From Apteryx mantelli (taxonomy: Eukaryota > Chordata > Aves > Apterygiformes > Apterygidae): 64,000 nucleotides of DNA. Location: NCBI RefSeq assembly GCF_036417845.1, contig NC_089978.1, positions 127,936,183 to 128,000,182 of the forward strand. Reading direction: 5' to 3'. Shown here one piece after another: positions 12,901 through 54,469 of this stretch. Both the position numbers and the translations under genes were made by a program. Each line of letters starts with the position of its first letter. Within the stretch, counting starts at the first letter, position 1. The notes beneath the pieces are model-generated. The model was not told the DNA's origin and ran no database searches. It saw only the letters and a list, made by a program, of their open reading frames with translations.

Positions 12901-15900
12901 AGTAATAATGTAATTTTGTTGAAAAGGACATGTGGAGATTCTGCTGGATTGATTTTAAGTATTTGAAATTCCTTATGATGTTGATAATTTCTCTGTTGAT
13001 GTTAATGATTTTACTGTTGCTTACTCATTGCAGTTGTTATTATGGTGAGAGGGGAAAGAGGAAGAAATGGGCATCATAGACGTCTTGACAAGAGCCAGGT
13101 AAAACTAGCTATGTTGCGGAGCGACTCATAGCATGCAGCGCTGCTCAGGCAGAGACAGAGGCTGGATGGGGCCATTCTTCATGAGATTTATTGGCCCAGA
13201 GCAAACAGTGTGGCCACGTGCTCAGCTCATGCCAAGCAGGAAGACTGCCGAGGAACTGAGCCCATTTGTACTACTAGCCAGGGGAGAAATATACAGTATA
13301 ATAGAGGAAAGTAATCACTAAAGCCATGACCCACATTTCTTGTTAGTAATCCTGCAAATGCTCTGAGTCTATATGAAATGGTTGCAGAGCATAGATGTTC
13401 TCTCAGACACTGTTTCAGATTAATGCCATGGTTATCTATGTATTTACTGGATCTGCTGAAGAGCACTTCATTTCTCAAAGCCCTTCTTGTCTTGTCAGCT
13501 TTGTAAATAATATGGAGAGTAACTGCAAATGATAGCTCAGTTTTTGGCTTGATGTTTTTGTGACTGAGAGTTCAACATTTACTATGCTGCAATATTAAGT
13601 GCAGAGTCTGTGATGTGTATGCCATAGTTCCCACCTGCAGTGAAGGCAGATTTAAGACAGAGGTGTCTGGAAAGCAGATAATGTTGAACTAGAGAATAAG
13701 CAAAATGCAGGCTGTGCTGCTAAAAAGGTTCAGATTTAGCATTTCTAAGTAGGGTGAAGAAGGATGTTTGCATCAATCTTGTCTCATCCAGTTCTCTCCC
13801 TGGACTGTTAATTAAGGAAATAGGTGGCTATTTCCAACCTAGTGCAGCAGAGTCAGCAAGCAAAAATCCTTGGAAAAATCTCTTCTTGGTGCTACAGTCC
13901 AGCCTGTGAACTGAACAAGTGCAAGCTGGTTACAATTTAATAACTATTTGATTGCTGATCTTGAATTAAGTTTATGGTCACAACTCAGTTCCTAGCAGAG
14001 AAGTGATGGCAACTTTAAGCCCTTTGGTGTTTGCCTCAGCAGTGCAACTGTTGCATGAATGAGCTACAGACACTCAGCTGCTCTCCTGCACCCTGAAGAG
14101 GTCCCTCCCTGGGAGGCCAGAAGGACATGGCAGAACAGTGCTGTGTCTGTTCTGTGGATAGGAGTTTCTCCAAGGCCACTTAGGATTTTCCAGCAGTGCC
14201 AAATTCACTCTGAAAAGGTAAAATCAAGAAAAATAAAGGAAGAGAAGAACTGTCCTTGTAAGACCATGGTCAGAGATTATTTATTTATTATAGCAGCTCT
14301 TGGCTATGTACTGTTTCACATCTTATTAAAACCTACTTCCCTGCCTGGTGCCATCTTGGGACTGGGAATGTCCCAGATGTGTGAGCTTCTGCTCATGAGA
14401 TGTCTCTATTCCCTCACACAGGGAGTAGTGCAAACCTTACAAAAATCTGTGGAGAAGCTTCCACCAGTATCAGTGGACTTTGGACCAGGACTTTGGACAG
14501 TGGGGGCATATATCTGAAATTAGACCATTATATGCTGTTTTAAGCTGTTGCCTATTATTGTTTATACGGTACTGAATGCAGTTAGTTTGTAGTGACTTGA
14601 CAAGCCAGGCAGGGAGAGAAGATTGTTTCCCTAAGGTCTTTCAGTAGTTGTAAGAAAAACATGAAGGCAGGAGAGATGTAGTTAAAGCTTGGGAGCAGGA
14701 AGCTCCAAAGCAAAATCATGTGAAACTAAGTAAAGGCCTGGCCACAAGTATGATGGAGGAGATGCTAATTACCCACAATGTTACACGCTTACAAGGCCAT
14801 GTTCTATGCCTCCCAAATGAAAACAGCAGAAGAGGATGAGAAGGAAAGAAACTGTGAGCTTGCCTGGAAGGAAAGTAGTGGATAGGAGTGACATTCACCC
14901 ATGGACTCAGCCATGGCATCTGTTAGATTACAGTAGAGCACAAAAACACTTGATTTTGGCTGGTTTGTGTCATTATGACATTGTTTTTGTTGATGATTGT
15001 ATCCATTTCAGAGTCAATGCTTGCTCACCTTAAGATGGGACTGAACCCAAACCAGAGTCTTAAGCAACTTCAAACTTTGAAGGAGCTTGAGCAGTATGTT
15101 TATGTTGACTGAAAAAAACCTTTGGATCCAGCCTCATACAAGCATGGAAAGTTAGAAGTTCAGTTCTGGGGCCCCTTTTCTTTAGCTTGTTGAGGAATAT
15201 TTCCTTTTGATTCTTTCTTTCCTGTTTCCTGATCTGTGATCACACCTTCTCCTGTTATTCACACTTCATTGTTAGCATATTCCTTCTGTTCTCAGCTCTG
15301 TTTTCTTTGGTCAAGGGCTGAGATCTCCCAGCACAGATTAAAAGAATTCTATCAATATTATCAGTTGGCTCGGATTCACTTGGCAAATCCCCTGCTTTTT
15401 GCGGATGACATTTGATATGATGTGCTGTCTTCTTTCTTTACAGTTTTTTGGCAAGTCTTCTTCAATTTCTTAAAGTTTTGCTGGTATTATCCCAGGCATC
15501 ACATCTCCCAAGATATAAGGGCATGTGTTTATTTTAAGGAATTACATAATGGCATATTCTTCAGGTGGCTTCATGTCTCTCTTCCACTGTTTTCACTTCG
15601 GTCCTTGGCATTCTCCTCTGGTTTCTCTCAGCAAGAACTATCTCTTGTTGTGCGCCTATGTGTCCTTCTGCGTTCTCCGCAATTTGAGATGATGTTTTTA
15701 GGGCCAGGTTCTGCAGCACAGTGACTTGCTTGGCTCAAGCAAGGTCTGAAGAACTTGATTCTGCATGTAAACTAAAACTCATATCCTGCAAAAATGTAGC
15801 TGTGTCTTTATATACTGGGATTTATCCCACTGACATGGCTTGTATGCTAATCTTAGGCTTATAAATTTGGGGTGTAACAGAGTGCTAGGGCAAAGTTCCC

Positions 15901-18900
15901 ACTGAAGTCAGTGAGATAATAGCTGTTGTGAAGCTGATACACAAGTAGGAAATGGAGGATTTATTCCTACAGCAAAACTTCTGCTTATTCTTTTTAAATG
16001 GTTTACAGATAACCTAAGGCAGAGTGTGTCCTGCTCTCCATGAAGTGAAGTCAGTTAAAATTTATGTCTGAGAAAGAAAGAAAAACAGACTATACAGTGC
16101 CTTATGCATCCCCCTTTATCTTGGCACACTCTTGGATTGATTCCCTCTAACTCGGGGCGCAGTTTTTCCAGTCTTCCTTGTAGACATATGCCAGGTGAAC
16201 TCTGATCCTGAAAAGCATTTAGATGCCTAATTCTTGCTTGTGACTGTACTCTATTGATTTTGGCCAAAGTTCAGAAGCAGGCCGGTTGATTTCAGTGGAT
16301 AAGAGTGAGATCGATACTATTCAGCTATTCAGCTCAAAGGGCTGAGCAAAGCCTGCTGGCCCTGGCCCACAGGCACTTGTGCGTGTTTTTAACTTTAAGC
16401 ATGGGGGCAGCCCTACTGCCTTTTCTAAACTTCTCAATGCATAGATGCAGATTACTATGCAAAGCGTCAGCTACACACATGCTGGTATCTTGACACAGTG
16501 ATGAATAAGATAGCAGTCCCCTGTGTAACTGCTGTGTCTTGAAAAGTAAATCTAGGCACAAGCAATGTTTTATGTTTGATACTATGTTATTAGCAGAACT
16601 CTTCCTGCCTATGGTTCATGCCAGCATCACTGCCCATGATATTCATACTACCTACTTGCAAACAGTACAGTAGCCTTAAAAATGTAGGCTGTTGCAGTAA
16701 CATGCTAGTGTGATAAACATGGGCTTGCAATAAAGTTTAAAAACAGAAAAGGTTTCAATAAGTGTGAGTCAAGGGTCAAGTCTAAGTAAGTTCTCCTAAG
16801 AGCCAGCTGGTCTTCTGCCGGGACTTCTCCTTCGTCCATGGACTGGTTTCTCTTCAGCTGTGTTGGCATCTCTCTGCTTAGATGATGCCATGACTCCATG
16901 CCAAGCTTATCTTATGTTACAAAATCCTGAGCACTGAACTGACAGAGTTTGCAAGTTCCCTCTTGATTTTACGGGAAATATGCCTCCAATCCACGTGGTT
17001 ATGGGTTTGCCATTTCTTTTTTCAGCCAGTGCTGTGTTGCTAAGTCTAATCTTTTTATCATTAGTCTCAGAGTGTTTGATGTCCTGTAGAAGTAGTCCCA
17101 GCTCCTAGATTCAGGTGATTAAATAAGAATCTCAGCCTTCACTTAAAAAAAAAATCTAGGCTCAGAGTTATCGAGAAGTAGTTGAAAAGTAATCTGTTTG
17201 AAGTGCTTGAAAAATATTTAAAAATGTTGAATGAAAACTGAGAAGTCAGAATGTGTGGAAAAAATAGAGATCAGTTTTTGCTACAAAAGTCCCATGGTTT
17301 TTAAGTTAATCTTGTGATTTGGAAGAAGAGCAGCTGAGTCCTCCTCTCTGAGCTCCTCCTTTCTGGGGTTGGTAAAACTGCCCATATTTTCTCCAGTTAC
17401 TTCTGCCATTATCCTGCTCATGAAACCTCTCTTCATGAGGAGTGGAACAAGTGGCTTAGCAACAGCCTTCCCTGAATTTCAGGAGATCTGCACAGGGAGC
17501 AAATGTTGATTTGTCTCTCCCTCACCTTTTTCTTCTTCACCTTTTTTATTAAAAGTTAGAAAAGCCTCAAAGGTTCTGCTTTATTTTTTTTTAATTTGCT
17601 GCATTTTGTTTTGTGAATGCAAATATTACTCTGCCCTAGCTTAACTAAAAAAGCCTGACCATGCTCGCCATATGCCATATGCCATCTGCAGACCTAGCAG
17701 AATGACTGAAGCAATGCTGCCTGTTTACCAAGGAGTGCTTTTCTCCCAAGTCTTTGAATTAAACATGTATTATTATTATTTATTAAATAAATAAGGCTTT
17801 ATTTGCTGATGTTTTTATTCATGAAGAAATAGGGTTTGATTTAAAATGTTAGACTTGTGTGGGACTTTAGTGATGCATAGGCCCTGTGTTGGCTCTCAGA
17901 TCAGGGGTGACAATCAGACCTTGTGCTACAAGTTTAGGTGGGACATTTCTCTGCCACAGAATGTATGAAAGTGAAGTGCTGTGGGCTCCCCCAGACAGTG
18001 CATCTGCTCTTAGCTGCATTTGGTCTCTATAGGCACAACTGTTCATTTCACTGCAATGGCATCTGATTTGTTTTACCATGAATGAAAGGTGGTTCAGGCC
18101 TTTTCTGTACTGTAAGGGTGTCCTAAGCAGTTTGAAATTCTCTCTTTTCCAGATTGGTTTTAGGAAACTCAAAGCTGGCTTGATCAGTTTTTGAAGTCAG
18201 AAAATTTTTGCAAAGCAGACTCACCATCGCATTGCTCTGCACTGAGGAATTCAGGCTTGAACCTTATCAGCTTCAGTGTTACCTTCCCACTCACAAAGAT
18301 TGTCTAAACATTAGAGGTGGATATGACAGCTTAGATAAAAACTAAGTTCAGTTTGCAGCTTTGCTGACTCGCTGTCCTAGGACCTCACAGGAACCATTCC
18401 TCCTCTGCCTTAGTTTTGCTTTTTTGGGCTTTTTTCTCCACACCCCATCTCTGCCTGTCCACAAGATACATTTTGTTTCCTACCCACGCCTTTCCCCTTT
18501 TGCAAATTACTTAACTTTTTGGAGAGGAGTCCTCTGAAATGTATCCCACACAGAAATGCATTGCTAGGGTGCTGCTGGGAATAGAGCAGGTAGTGTGGGA
18601 GGAAGGAGGTGATGGGGACAGGGAAGAGGCAGAAAGGTGGGACATGGGACTATATGACATGGGAGAACAGAAAGCAGAGGGGACTCATCCAGGAGCTGCT
18701 GCACCCATTTACAGGCAAAAGGCTGGGAGAGATGGAGTGTGTCCCCTGCCTTGAGACCTGATGAACTACCTGACAACAAGAGAGAGTTGGCTGGGCTAAA
18801 GAAAATATCCTGGGCTTGACTCTTCAGCATTGTAAGTCCTTCTGTCTGAGCTGACTGCACAAGGGAGTAGCAACAGTGCTGAAGATAGAGTTATCTGAAA

Positions 18901-21585
18901 AGTTTTCGTAGTCATGCAAAGCTAGCAAAAGAGATTTCATTTGACCCTCTTACCAGCCATTCGCGTGAGAAATTGGGGGTTTGACTGGAGTAAGAATAAC
19001 TGCAGTAAGGTTATTATCCTGCTGGATAGCAAGGTGTGATTTAGAGCAGTCCTCACAAAGATGGAAATGATACACGATGGACTAACTGACCACAGCTTGG
19101 TCTGAAAGTGTCAGGGTTATCTAAAGCTTCTCTTTAGTCTCGTCCCTCCTTGCTTTGACTCAGGAGCACAGTACTTAATTAGTAAGTGCGAGACGGCTTC
19201 TCCCTGGAAAATTTGGCTTTTGTTCTGTGACTGTAATTTACCTAAACTCTCCCTGTCTAGAGAAGAGAAAATCTCTCTGAATGAACAGAATCAGTTTAAT
19301 GTCAAACCCCTCCAAACATGGGACCAGCAGGAGTCCAAGGACAGTTGCCTGTGTGTGTATGAGTGGTTTGTGTACCACGTCTAGCTCAAAATGCTTCACA
19401 GAGAGGAGTCTTTGCACATCCCTGAGTGATTTCCTTCGCTGCTGGAGGAACGTGTGTTAGTGTTCAGAGTGTAACTTTGGGAAAGAGAGAAAACAGGTGT
19501 GCAGACAGTTTAAGACTACTGATTTCAGTTACCTCCAGCTAATCTGTCATAGTAAATTGCATGGTGATGAAATATCTTCCACATCAGTCATTCCTTCTAC
19601 CTATCCCAGAACTTTGTAAGAGCTAAATCTGCCTCATAAAAGTGTGCTGCAAGGAGTGGCCCATAAATCTGAGTGATCCCATATTTGCAGGTGGGCTGAA
19701 TAGAGCAAACAGAGCCAGAGTTTGCAGGAAGGAAGGAGGTGCTTCATTCAGGTTGTTTCAGTGGGAACGGGGTGCCTTGATACCTTCACAAATCTGCAAA
19801 TACCTATGAGCATGATTTCTTCAAAGTGTGCATGTCAGTAACAGATGTGAATGCTGATGTAAGTTAAAGAAATACTGAAGATGTGATTTCACATCCACCT
19901 TAAGATGGCCAGTGTCTGTTGCTGAAAAGGACTCCCACCAGCCCCCTTTCCTGCTGCCTCCACGGTGCTGCTGGAGCATATTCATGGCTGCAGAGTCAGC
20001 AGGCTCAGGGGCCTAATGCAGCTGAAAAGTAACACTACTAAAAAACAAACATAAAAATGTTTTTTTCTTCTGGATGAGCTATCTGATATCCTTGTGACCA
20101 TATGGCTCCAGGAGCAGTAGTGCTAGCAGAAGGAAAGGAGCAGGAATGAATTGTGCCTCCAGTGGATGAGAGAGCAGAACTGCTCCTTTCCATAGCACAG
20201 TGTATCTAGATTGGTGTAAGCTGATCTTGCACTGTCCCCTCAGAAGCCTCCATGAGCCCACAGTGCCTTCGTATTAGACATGGCGTGTGCACACAATTGA
20301 GAGCAGCCTAAGTAATCATGTTATAGGTGGTGTAGGGACAAAGATGTACTACATAATGTTTGGGTGTCCATCTAGGGCAGGAGTTCCCAGAGATGATCCC
20401 TACCTACTTAATTATAGTGCCTATCCTTTTCCATCAAATCCCTCTGGGGTGAGTGCCTTCTCCTCCAATATCGTCTTGTATGGAGCTCTCTTGGCTTCCT
20501 TCGCCTGCCAATGTCAGCTAAAAAGTTTCTCCTACTTCCCTGGGCCTCTTAACTGCTCCTTTCCACTGCTACTTAACTTATCTCAGCTGCTGACTGTCAC
20601 AGAAACTCCCTAATTACCCTCATGGTCTCTGAGAATGATTGAGGGTTTTTTTGTGTGCAAATTAATGAGTCACTGTAGGAACAGTATAATCAAGAAAGAA
20701 CAAGGCTACAGCAGTGCAAAACCTATTATTCTTTTATTGGACAAGTGTAGTTTTAATGCTCACACTCGAAGGTATGCTGATAAATATATTAAAACTGCTT
20801 GGGACATGGAAACCAACCGACCAACCAACACCACTGTTCCTGTGAAGCTTAGAATCTGAAATTGGTATGCACAGTCCCTTAATGGCATGGACTTAGCATA
20901 GAATAAATCCAACCACAGATTTTAAAGCAAAGCTGTTTCGTTATTATTAAGTGGCTATGTCACTTTGTTAACACCACATTTGTCCTACCATTTCTGAAGT
21001 GTGAAACACCTCATTTCAAAGTGACATTTTCAAAAAGACTCCCATGTTAACTTAGCCTATGAAATTATCTCCATGCATATTTTCTCCATAGCCCACTCAA
21101 CCCAGGCCCCTCTTGGCAGATGCTCCCTGAAACTAGAGGGACATATTACACCTCTAAAGGTATGAAGTCTGTGTAAAGTCCTGTCTAAAGTCCACAGCGG
21201 TGAAAAGAGCAGCCTCCGTACCGTATCCATCATTCCTGGTGTGGAAAGGCTGGCTGCTCAGCCAGGTTGTGGTGCATCAATATGAGATCTGTAAGCTGGA
21301 GGAACTGAGGTGATCTGAAGTCATTAGTTTTACTTGTCTGATCTGAGCCAAGAATATATTGTCAAGGCAAAATATTGTCACGCAGGCATCTATGGTGATA
21401 GCCCAATGCACCTGAAAAGTAGACTCCTGATGGGTACAGTATACACATTTACTGAGAGTGAGCATGGCCTGGCTTACCCCGGGTTTGCCCAGGTTAGTGC
21501 TCTCAGGGTAGTTATGGCATTGAGAACTTTTAGGGCAATATAAAAGAGACTTGGGATCTCAGTAAAGCTGGCTTAGGCTTCTGTT
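10000..21585. other. Downstream intergenic DNA towards the DPT 3' end
   Basis: No recognisable gene. The longest open frame is 152 codons at 14059-14517 (+), which has one hydrophobic stretch but no family signature. A possible old repeat near 15700-15930 carries the phrase CCACTGAAGTCAGTGAG. A short direct repeat, CATATGCCATATGCCAT, lies near 17670. Human synteny would place the chemokine XCL1 on this side, but I did not find its exons. Confidence 0.65.
17768..17794 (+). repeat. TTA/TAAA simple repeat
   Basis: Four TAT/TTA units followed by AAATAAATAA, an AT-only stretch. Confidence 0.85.
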
Positions 21586-21614
21586 TTTATTGATGTATCT
21601 ACTCTCATTTTAAT
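21586..21614 (-). terminator. DPT: Candidate distal DPT poly(A) signals
   Basis: Minus-strand ATTAAA (21614-21609) and AATAAA (21591-21586) lie about 680-700 bases past the DPT stop. This fits the usual DPT 3' untranslated length better than the proximal site. Use of this site would place the TA/TG microsatellite at 21943-21986 inside the mature mRNA. There is no transcript evidence. Confidence 0.35.
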
Positions 21615-21942
21615 CAGGTACTGACATCTTCCCTTACTGTACATAGCTGGAATTCCCCTGTGTAGACAAGCATTTGTAGCAGTGCAGCTATACCGAGAGC
21701 AGTAACAGGTATCCCCAAATGCAGTATGTCAGAGACCTACTGATACCGCTTTCAGCACACTTTCAGCTACTAAGAAGCTGGTAGAGATCACTGGGTTCTA
21801 AGTAAAAGCAGAAGATAGGAAAGACTATTGCATGTTGGAAAGGTTATATTATGTTTCTACCTCATTTGCAGTGACTTTGCTCTGGGAAGCAATTTATACA
21901 AAGGTGCTGTGTGAAAGTAAGTTCATATGTTTTCAGAATGGC

Positions 21943-21950
21943 TATATATA

Positions 21951-21986
<36 letters not shown>
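21943..21986 (+). repeat. Compound TA/TG microsatellite
   Basis: About four TA units, seven TG units, then about eleven TA units. It lies about 300 bases past the DPT stop codon, so it would be inside the 3' untranslated region if the distal poly(A) signal is used. Confidence 0.97.
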
Positions 21987-22124
21987 AGGTAACTGTGCAT
22001 ATGTTAGAGACTTGTATGTCATAAACATGTGTATGTCATCACCAATTTTAGTTGGGGGATGCAACTGCCAGTGCAGTTTGAGGGAATTCTTCAAAATTGC
22101 TGTTGCAAGCATGTGGGATGGCAA

Positions 22125-22134
22125 TTTATTTAAT
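22125..22134 (-). terminator. DPT: Candidate proximal DPT poly(A) signal (overlapping ATTAAA/AATAAA)
   Basis: Reading the minus strand, ATTAAA overlaps AATAAA about 155-165 bases after the DPT stop codon, followed by a sequence that is not strongly GU-rich. It would give a very short 3' untranslated region compared with the roughly 1 kb one known for mammalian DPT, so it may be a minor or unused site. Confidence 0.35.
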
Positions 22135-22288
22135 AGCTCCAGAGGCAAAGAAGAATTTTATCTTCAACAGACAGCTGATGAGTCTGGGTACTTTTTTTGT
22201 GAGCCTAATTGGCCTTCTCCCATAATCATCCACCCTCTCCCCACCCTAGCCCTCCCTAAGCTTTCCGAATTTGGGATACTCAATCTTT

Positions 22289-50613
<28,325 letters not shown>

Positions 50614-50665
50614 ATTGACGATGCTTCTGGCTTTGAAATGCTCCACCAGTTTGTTGGGCTGGCCC

Positions 50666-50672
50666 TTTTATA
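50666..50672 (-). promoter_or_regulatory. DPT: DPT TATA box
   Basis: Minus-strand TATAAAA followed by GGGCC, 53 bases upstream of the DPT start codon. With usual spacing this places transcription start near 50635-50645 and gives a 5' untranslated leader of only about 25-30 bases. Just upstream are a GCCAAAT element (near 50687) and an E-box-like CATCTGG. A near-palindromic TTGCTAAGCAA at 50731-50741 resembles a C/EBP site. Only the TATA box is a firm call; the flanking elements are motif matches without other support. Confidence 0.7.
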
Positions 50673-53600
50673 TCGCCTCTAACATTTGGCTTCCAGATGT
50701 TATGCTTCCAGATCCAAGTGCAATGTGTCATTGCTTAGCAAACCTTCTCTGAGTTACAGACACATCCAATTACTTTTAAGGTGGAATTCTGCAAGTACAG
50801 TAACTCTGCAGGCCATAAGAATGAGGGTTTCCCACAACCACAAGTCATCTATGATCCCTTGCTGTAGAGCTACTGTATAGAACAAGATATACATTGTAAT
50901 GCATGTCACAGACATCCCACTTGTGCCCTCAAGAGAGCAGTTCAGTTTGCAAACTACTTTATTTGAAATTAAAGTTCTCTGAAGTTGCCATTTCCCATCA
51001 TTAGTAACATCCGACAAAATGTGATCATGCCCCCACCCTGCCACTTTTTCCTTAAATATGAATGAAATGATTCTGTCAGTTCCTAGAAAGATGGAAATCG
51101 GACAAAGTGGGGGAATTCACTACTCTCATTGTAAAAAATCCTTTAGACATTTTGGCTTGATTTGGTTGCAGGGGGAGTGGAGCTCCAAATGACCCGGAAT
51201 CCAATGTTTTGGCTTGGCATGGAAACAGCCCACACTGAGAAGCAGGGCACCAGCTTGCTCCATACAAAACTGATTTTGCTATGACTGGGTGTAAAACTGT
51301 GGACTCAGCAGATATTTTTATGTGAGAGCTTGCACATAAGCAAGTTACAGTGAGAAAAACTTTGTGTGTTACTATCGCCCGTTGAACATTTTTGAGCAAG
51401 GCCCTTTAAACTACTTTACATTTATCATGGAGCTGCAACTGGGAAACAGCTATGCTACAGGTTCACAGCCTGGCTTACCACTTGGAAATGTATTTGTATA
51501 GCATATCCTCAGATCATTTCTTTATCAGGCAACCATCCTATTCAGGAGAGTGTTGAAGGGTGCATTTTATTTAACTGTATATGTCAATCCTGTAGGAAAG
51601 TATGGGACTTGAGGATGTTTTATTAAGTAATGTGCTTAAACTTTCCTTATTCAGAGTCCAAAGTCAGTGTAACATATTCCGTATACACGTATGTTGCCTA
51701 TGCTGTGTTACTAGTGAAATATGTAACCCTTGGAATGGCTCCAGATTCAGATCCAATCTCTTCCAGTGAAATAAACTTGAAGGATCCAGAGGTCTTTTTC
51801 TTGCTGCAGATTTCTCTTCTACCCTTTTTGCTATCCCTCTCCTCCATTTTGGCCATGTGCAAAAATTTACATTTGAATCTTTATTCTGCTTCTGATATTA
51901 TCAGAAAGATGATCTGTAATGGATAACAGAGTGGACTTGCTCCAAATAGCAGCACTTCTCTAGGGAGCTCCAAACCCATCATGTCTGGGTCATTGCTTCA
52001 TTGCTTTGCAGGAGCATAAGTGTCCCAGGAGGCAGGCACCTTTCCTAACCAGCCCCAAAACTTGGAAGCTGCCTGTGGGAAGCATGTCCTTCAGCCTTGT
52101 CAGCTAGGCTTTATGAATGTAATGTGCCTTTTTGCTTTTTTTGTAGCAGAGCCTTGTTTCACAGGACCAGAAACAGGGTTGAGCTCTTTGCCAAGAGCAG
52201 AGTGCAGTGATGACCTAAGTCGTCCACGCTCACAGTAAGTGCAGATCCATATGAATCTGGGCAGCTGAGAGCTGCTGATGTAGCTCAGCACCTCACCTCC
52301 AGCTGCAGCAGGAGCAGGTGCCCAGGGGAGGAGGATACAGAGACAGCACAAAACAGACCTTTCCCTGCTGCCGCTCTCCTCTAGATCTTTGGTGACAGTG
52401 GGGGACACAGGTAGCCAAAGTCTAAAGAGAGAGGAAATGGGAGATTAAAAAAAACATGGTGTTCCCAAGGGCATCAGAGTGCAGACTTGAACTGCATGAT
52501 CTCACATAAATTTTTCAGCTAACTTAATAGCGTACATTTTTTCCCGCCTTGTATCCTCAGACACGTAGTCAACATCTGGGAGCACCATACACTGCTCTCT
52601 ATGCCTGAGAGGCATTCTGGAAGTCATTTTAGCAGGAAGTACCACATTACCATATATACAGTCTTCTCCTCACATAACCCTTACCCTGTCATAAACACCA
52701 TTCCTTGGAAAGTACTCAAGTAACCCACACAAAATCAGGGGCAAGAGGGGATGTGAAGTAGGAGGAGGGTACTACAGTGGGTAGGGGACAATCTTCCCCT
52801 GCCTACCTTTGATGTGTGTGAAGCTTTGAGGCGTCTGTTGACATTATTCCTACATATGCCTGATCCCAATTAGTGGATAGGGTGGCACTTCCATGCTATG
52901 CTGTGATCAAGAAATAGCTTGGGTGAAAAACTTGCATAGGGAAGATAGTGAACACGAGATCTGGAACCACAACTCTCCCATAGCAATCACGGCACTGTAG
53001 ACATATTCTGATCAGGGACAACCTGAAAAGCTACAGTTCTGCATTTTCAGCTCCAGTGCTTTCAGGGAACTTTTAATAATTTCATACATCATTCTGATTC
53101 TGAATAAAAACAAGAGAGATCAGAATTTCTTACAGAAGAGACATGATGTTTTTCTGTCACCTTGGAGTGGAGTGGTATTTGGGAGTGGGGGGAACTGTGA
53201 TATGAAAAGTCCTGTTAGGGGTTAAAAAAGGAAGAACTGTGTACCTCGTGAATTTACTTTCAGAGTAATGCTCTCTCAGCTCTGAAGTTCACAGCAACTT
53301 TGTTCATGGAGCAAAGCTGAGGCTACACGGGGCTTGTTTCCTTAACACTTTACACCACTGCTCCAACCCAAATAGTTCCATTGATGTTGCCAGTGCTGGG
53401 AGTTGCAAACTTATGTTTCCAGTGACTCACTGGCATGTTAACCAATATACTGAATTCTGCTCAGACCAGTCAAGTAAACATAGTAGTTCAAAGTGTGGTG
53501 GCAGCGGTTTGAAACAGCTTTGGGAGAGCTGCAAACTAGTCTGCCTGGCTGACAGCAGAGTGTGATTTGGGCAGCTTTGTGACTTCGGCTGGCTTCAGCT

Positions 53601-53728
53601 AGAATTTGCACTGGGAGAATAACTCAGAGATTTTGAAAAATCTGTCCCTCTCTCCGAAATGACTTGTCCCTTTGTTTAACTTGAAAAAGTCAGCAGCAGG
53701 TCTTGCACATTCAATCTTTAGAAGAGAG

Positions 53729-53763
53729 CAATAAAGTAGCAGAGTGTCAATAAAGTAGCAGAG
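53729..53763 (+). repeat. Tandem duplication of a 16-base word
   Basis: CAATAAAGTAGCAGAG occurs at 53729-53744 and exactly again at 53748-53763, a period of 19. It is a recent local duplication upstream of the CR1 fragment. Confidence 0.95.
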
Positions 53764-53904
53764 AGGAAGTGCTAGGGCCAGCCTTTCGTTACCAGTTCCT
53801 TGCCATGAAATCCATACTGACTGGTTATTTCATTATCTCTCAGTTCGTAGAAATGCTGCATTTAATCCACATAAACAAGGATTTACTTTCTGTCTTGCCC
53901 AGTG

Positions 53905-54469
53905 GCGGTGGAGGAAAGTGATTATTCCGGTCTATTTGGCACTTGCAAGGCCACAAGTGGAGCACCGTGTCCAGTTTTGACCCCCCTGGTGCAAGAGAGC
54001 TATTGACATTGATACCTTGAAGCGAGTATAGCAGAGGGCTGCCGAGATGGCCGGGGCTGAAGTGCCCAGCGTACAAGGAGAGACTGGGTTTGCTCAGCTT
54101 GTAGATGAGAAGGCTAAGAGGGAGCCAGCTGCTGTCTTCAGCAGGAAGCAGGGCTGTAATGGGAGGTTATAGAGAAAGTGAAACCAGATTCGCCTTGGGG
54201 GGCCTCACAAAAAGTTGAGAGGCAACAGGCACAAGGTACAGCAGGGGAAATTCCTATTGGACCTGAGGAAAAATCTTCCTCGTGAGGGAGGTCAGAACAG
54301 GAGCCCAGAGGTGGTGTGGTTTCTCCATCCTTGGAGTTATTCAGAACGCAACAGGACAGGGCCCTGAGCAACCTGGTCTAACTTTGAAGTTAGCCCTGCG
54401 TTGAGCAAGGAGTTGGACTAGAGACCTTCGAGGAGAAATCCCTTCCAACCTGAATTACTTTGTGATTCC
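53905..54469 (+). mobile_element. CR1 retrotransposon fragment (3' part)
   Basis: Plus-strand copy starting within the C-terminal part of ORF2 (gaggaaagtgattattccgg.. is the usual CR1 phrase for VIxPLYSALVRPHLEYC) and ending at the 3' untranslated tail, CCCTTCCAACCTGAATTAC followed by a degenerate ATTCTRTG-type terminus near 54469. Frames are broken throughout. It lies about 3.3 kb upstream of the DPT promoter and is in the opposite orientation to the other two CR1 copies in the window. Confidence 0.92.

Noticed and set aside
14059-14517. 152-codon plus-strand open frame with one hydrophobic stretch
   Set aside because: It has no recognisable family, no splice context and no neighbouring exons. 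This length is expected by chance somewhere in 64 kb.
1-21585. Possible XCL1 chemokine gene expected from human synteny
   Set aside because: I looked for the conserved chemokine segment on this side of DPT and found no convincing match. A few KWV-like words lack the surrounding residues.
53905-54469. Coding exon suggested by several short open frames
   Set aside because: The region is explained by a CR1 fragment.
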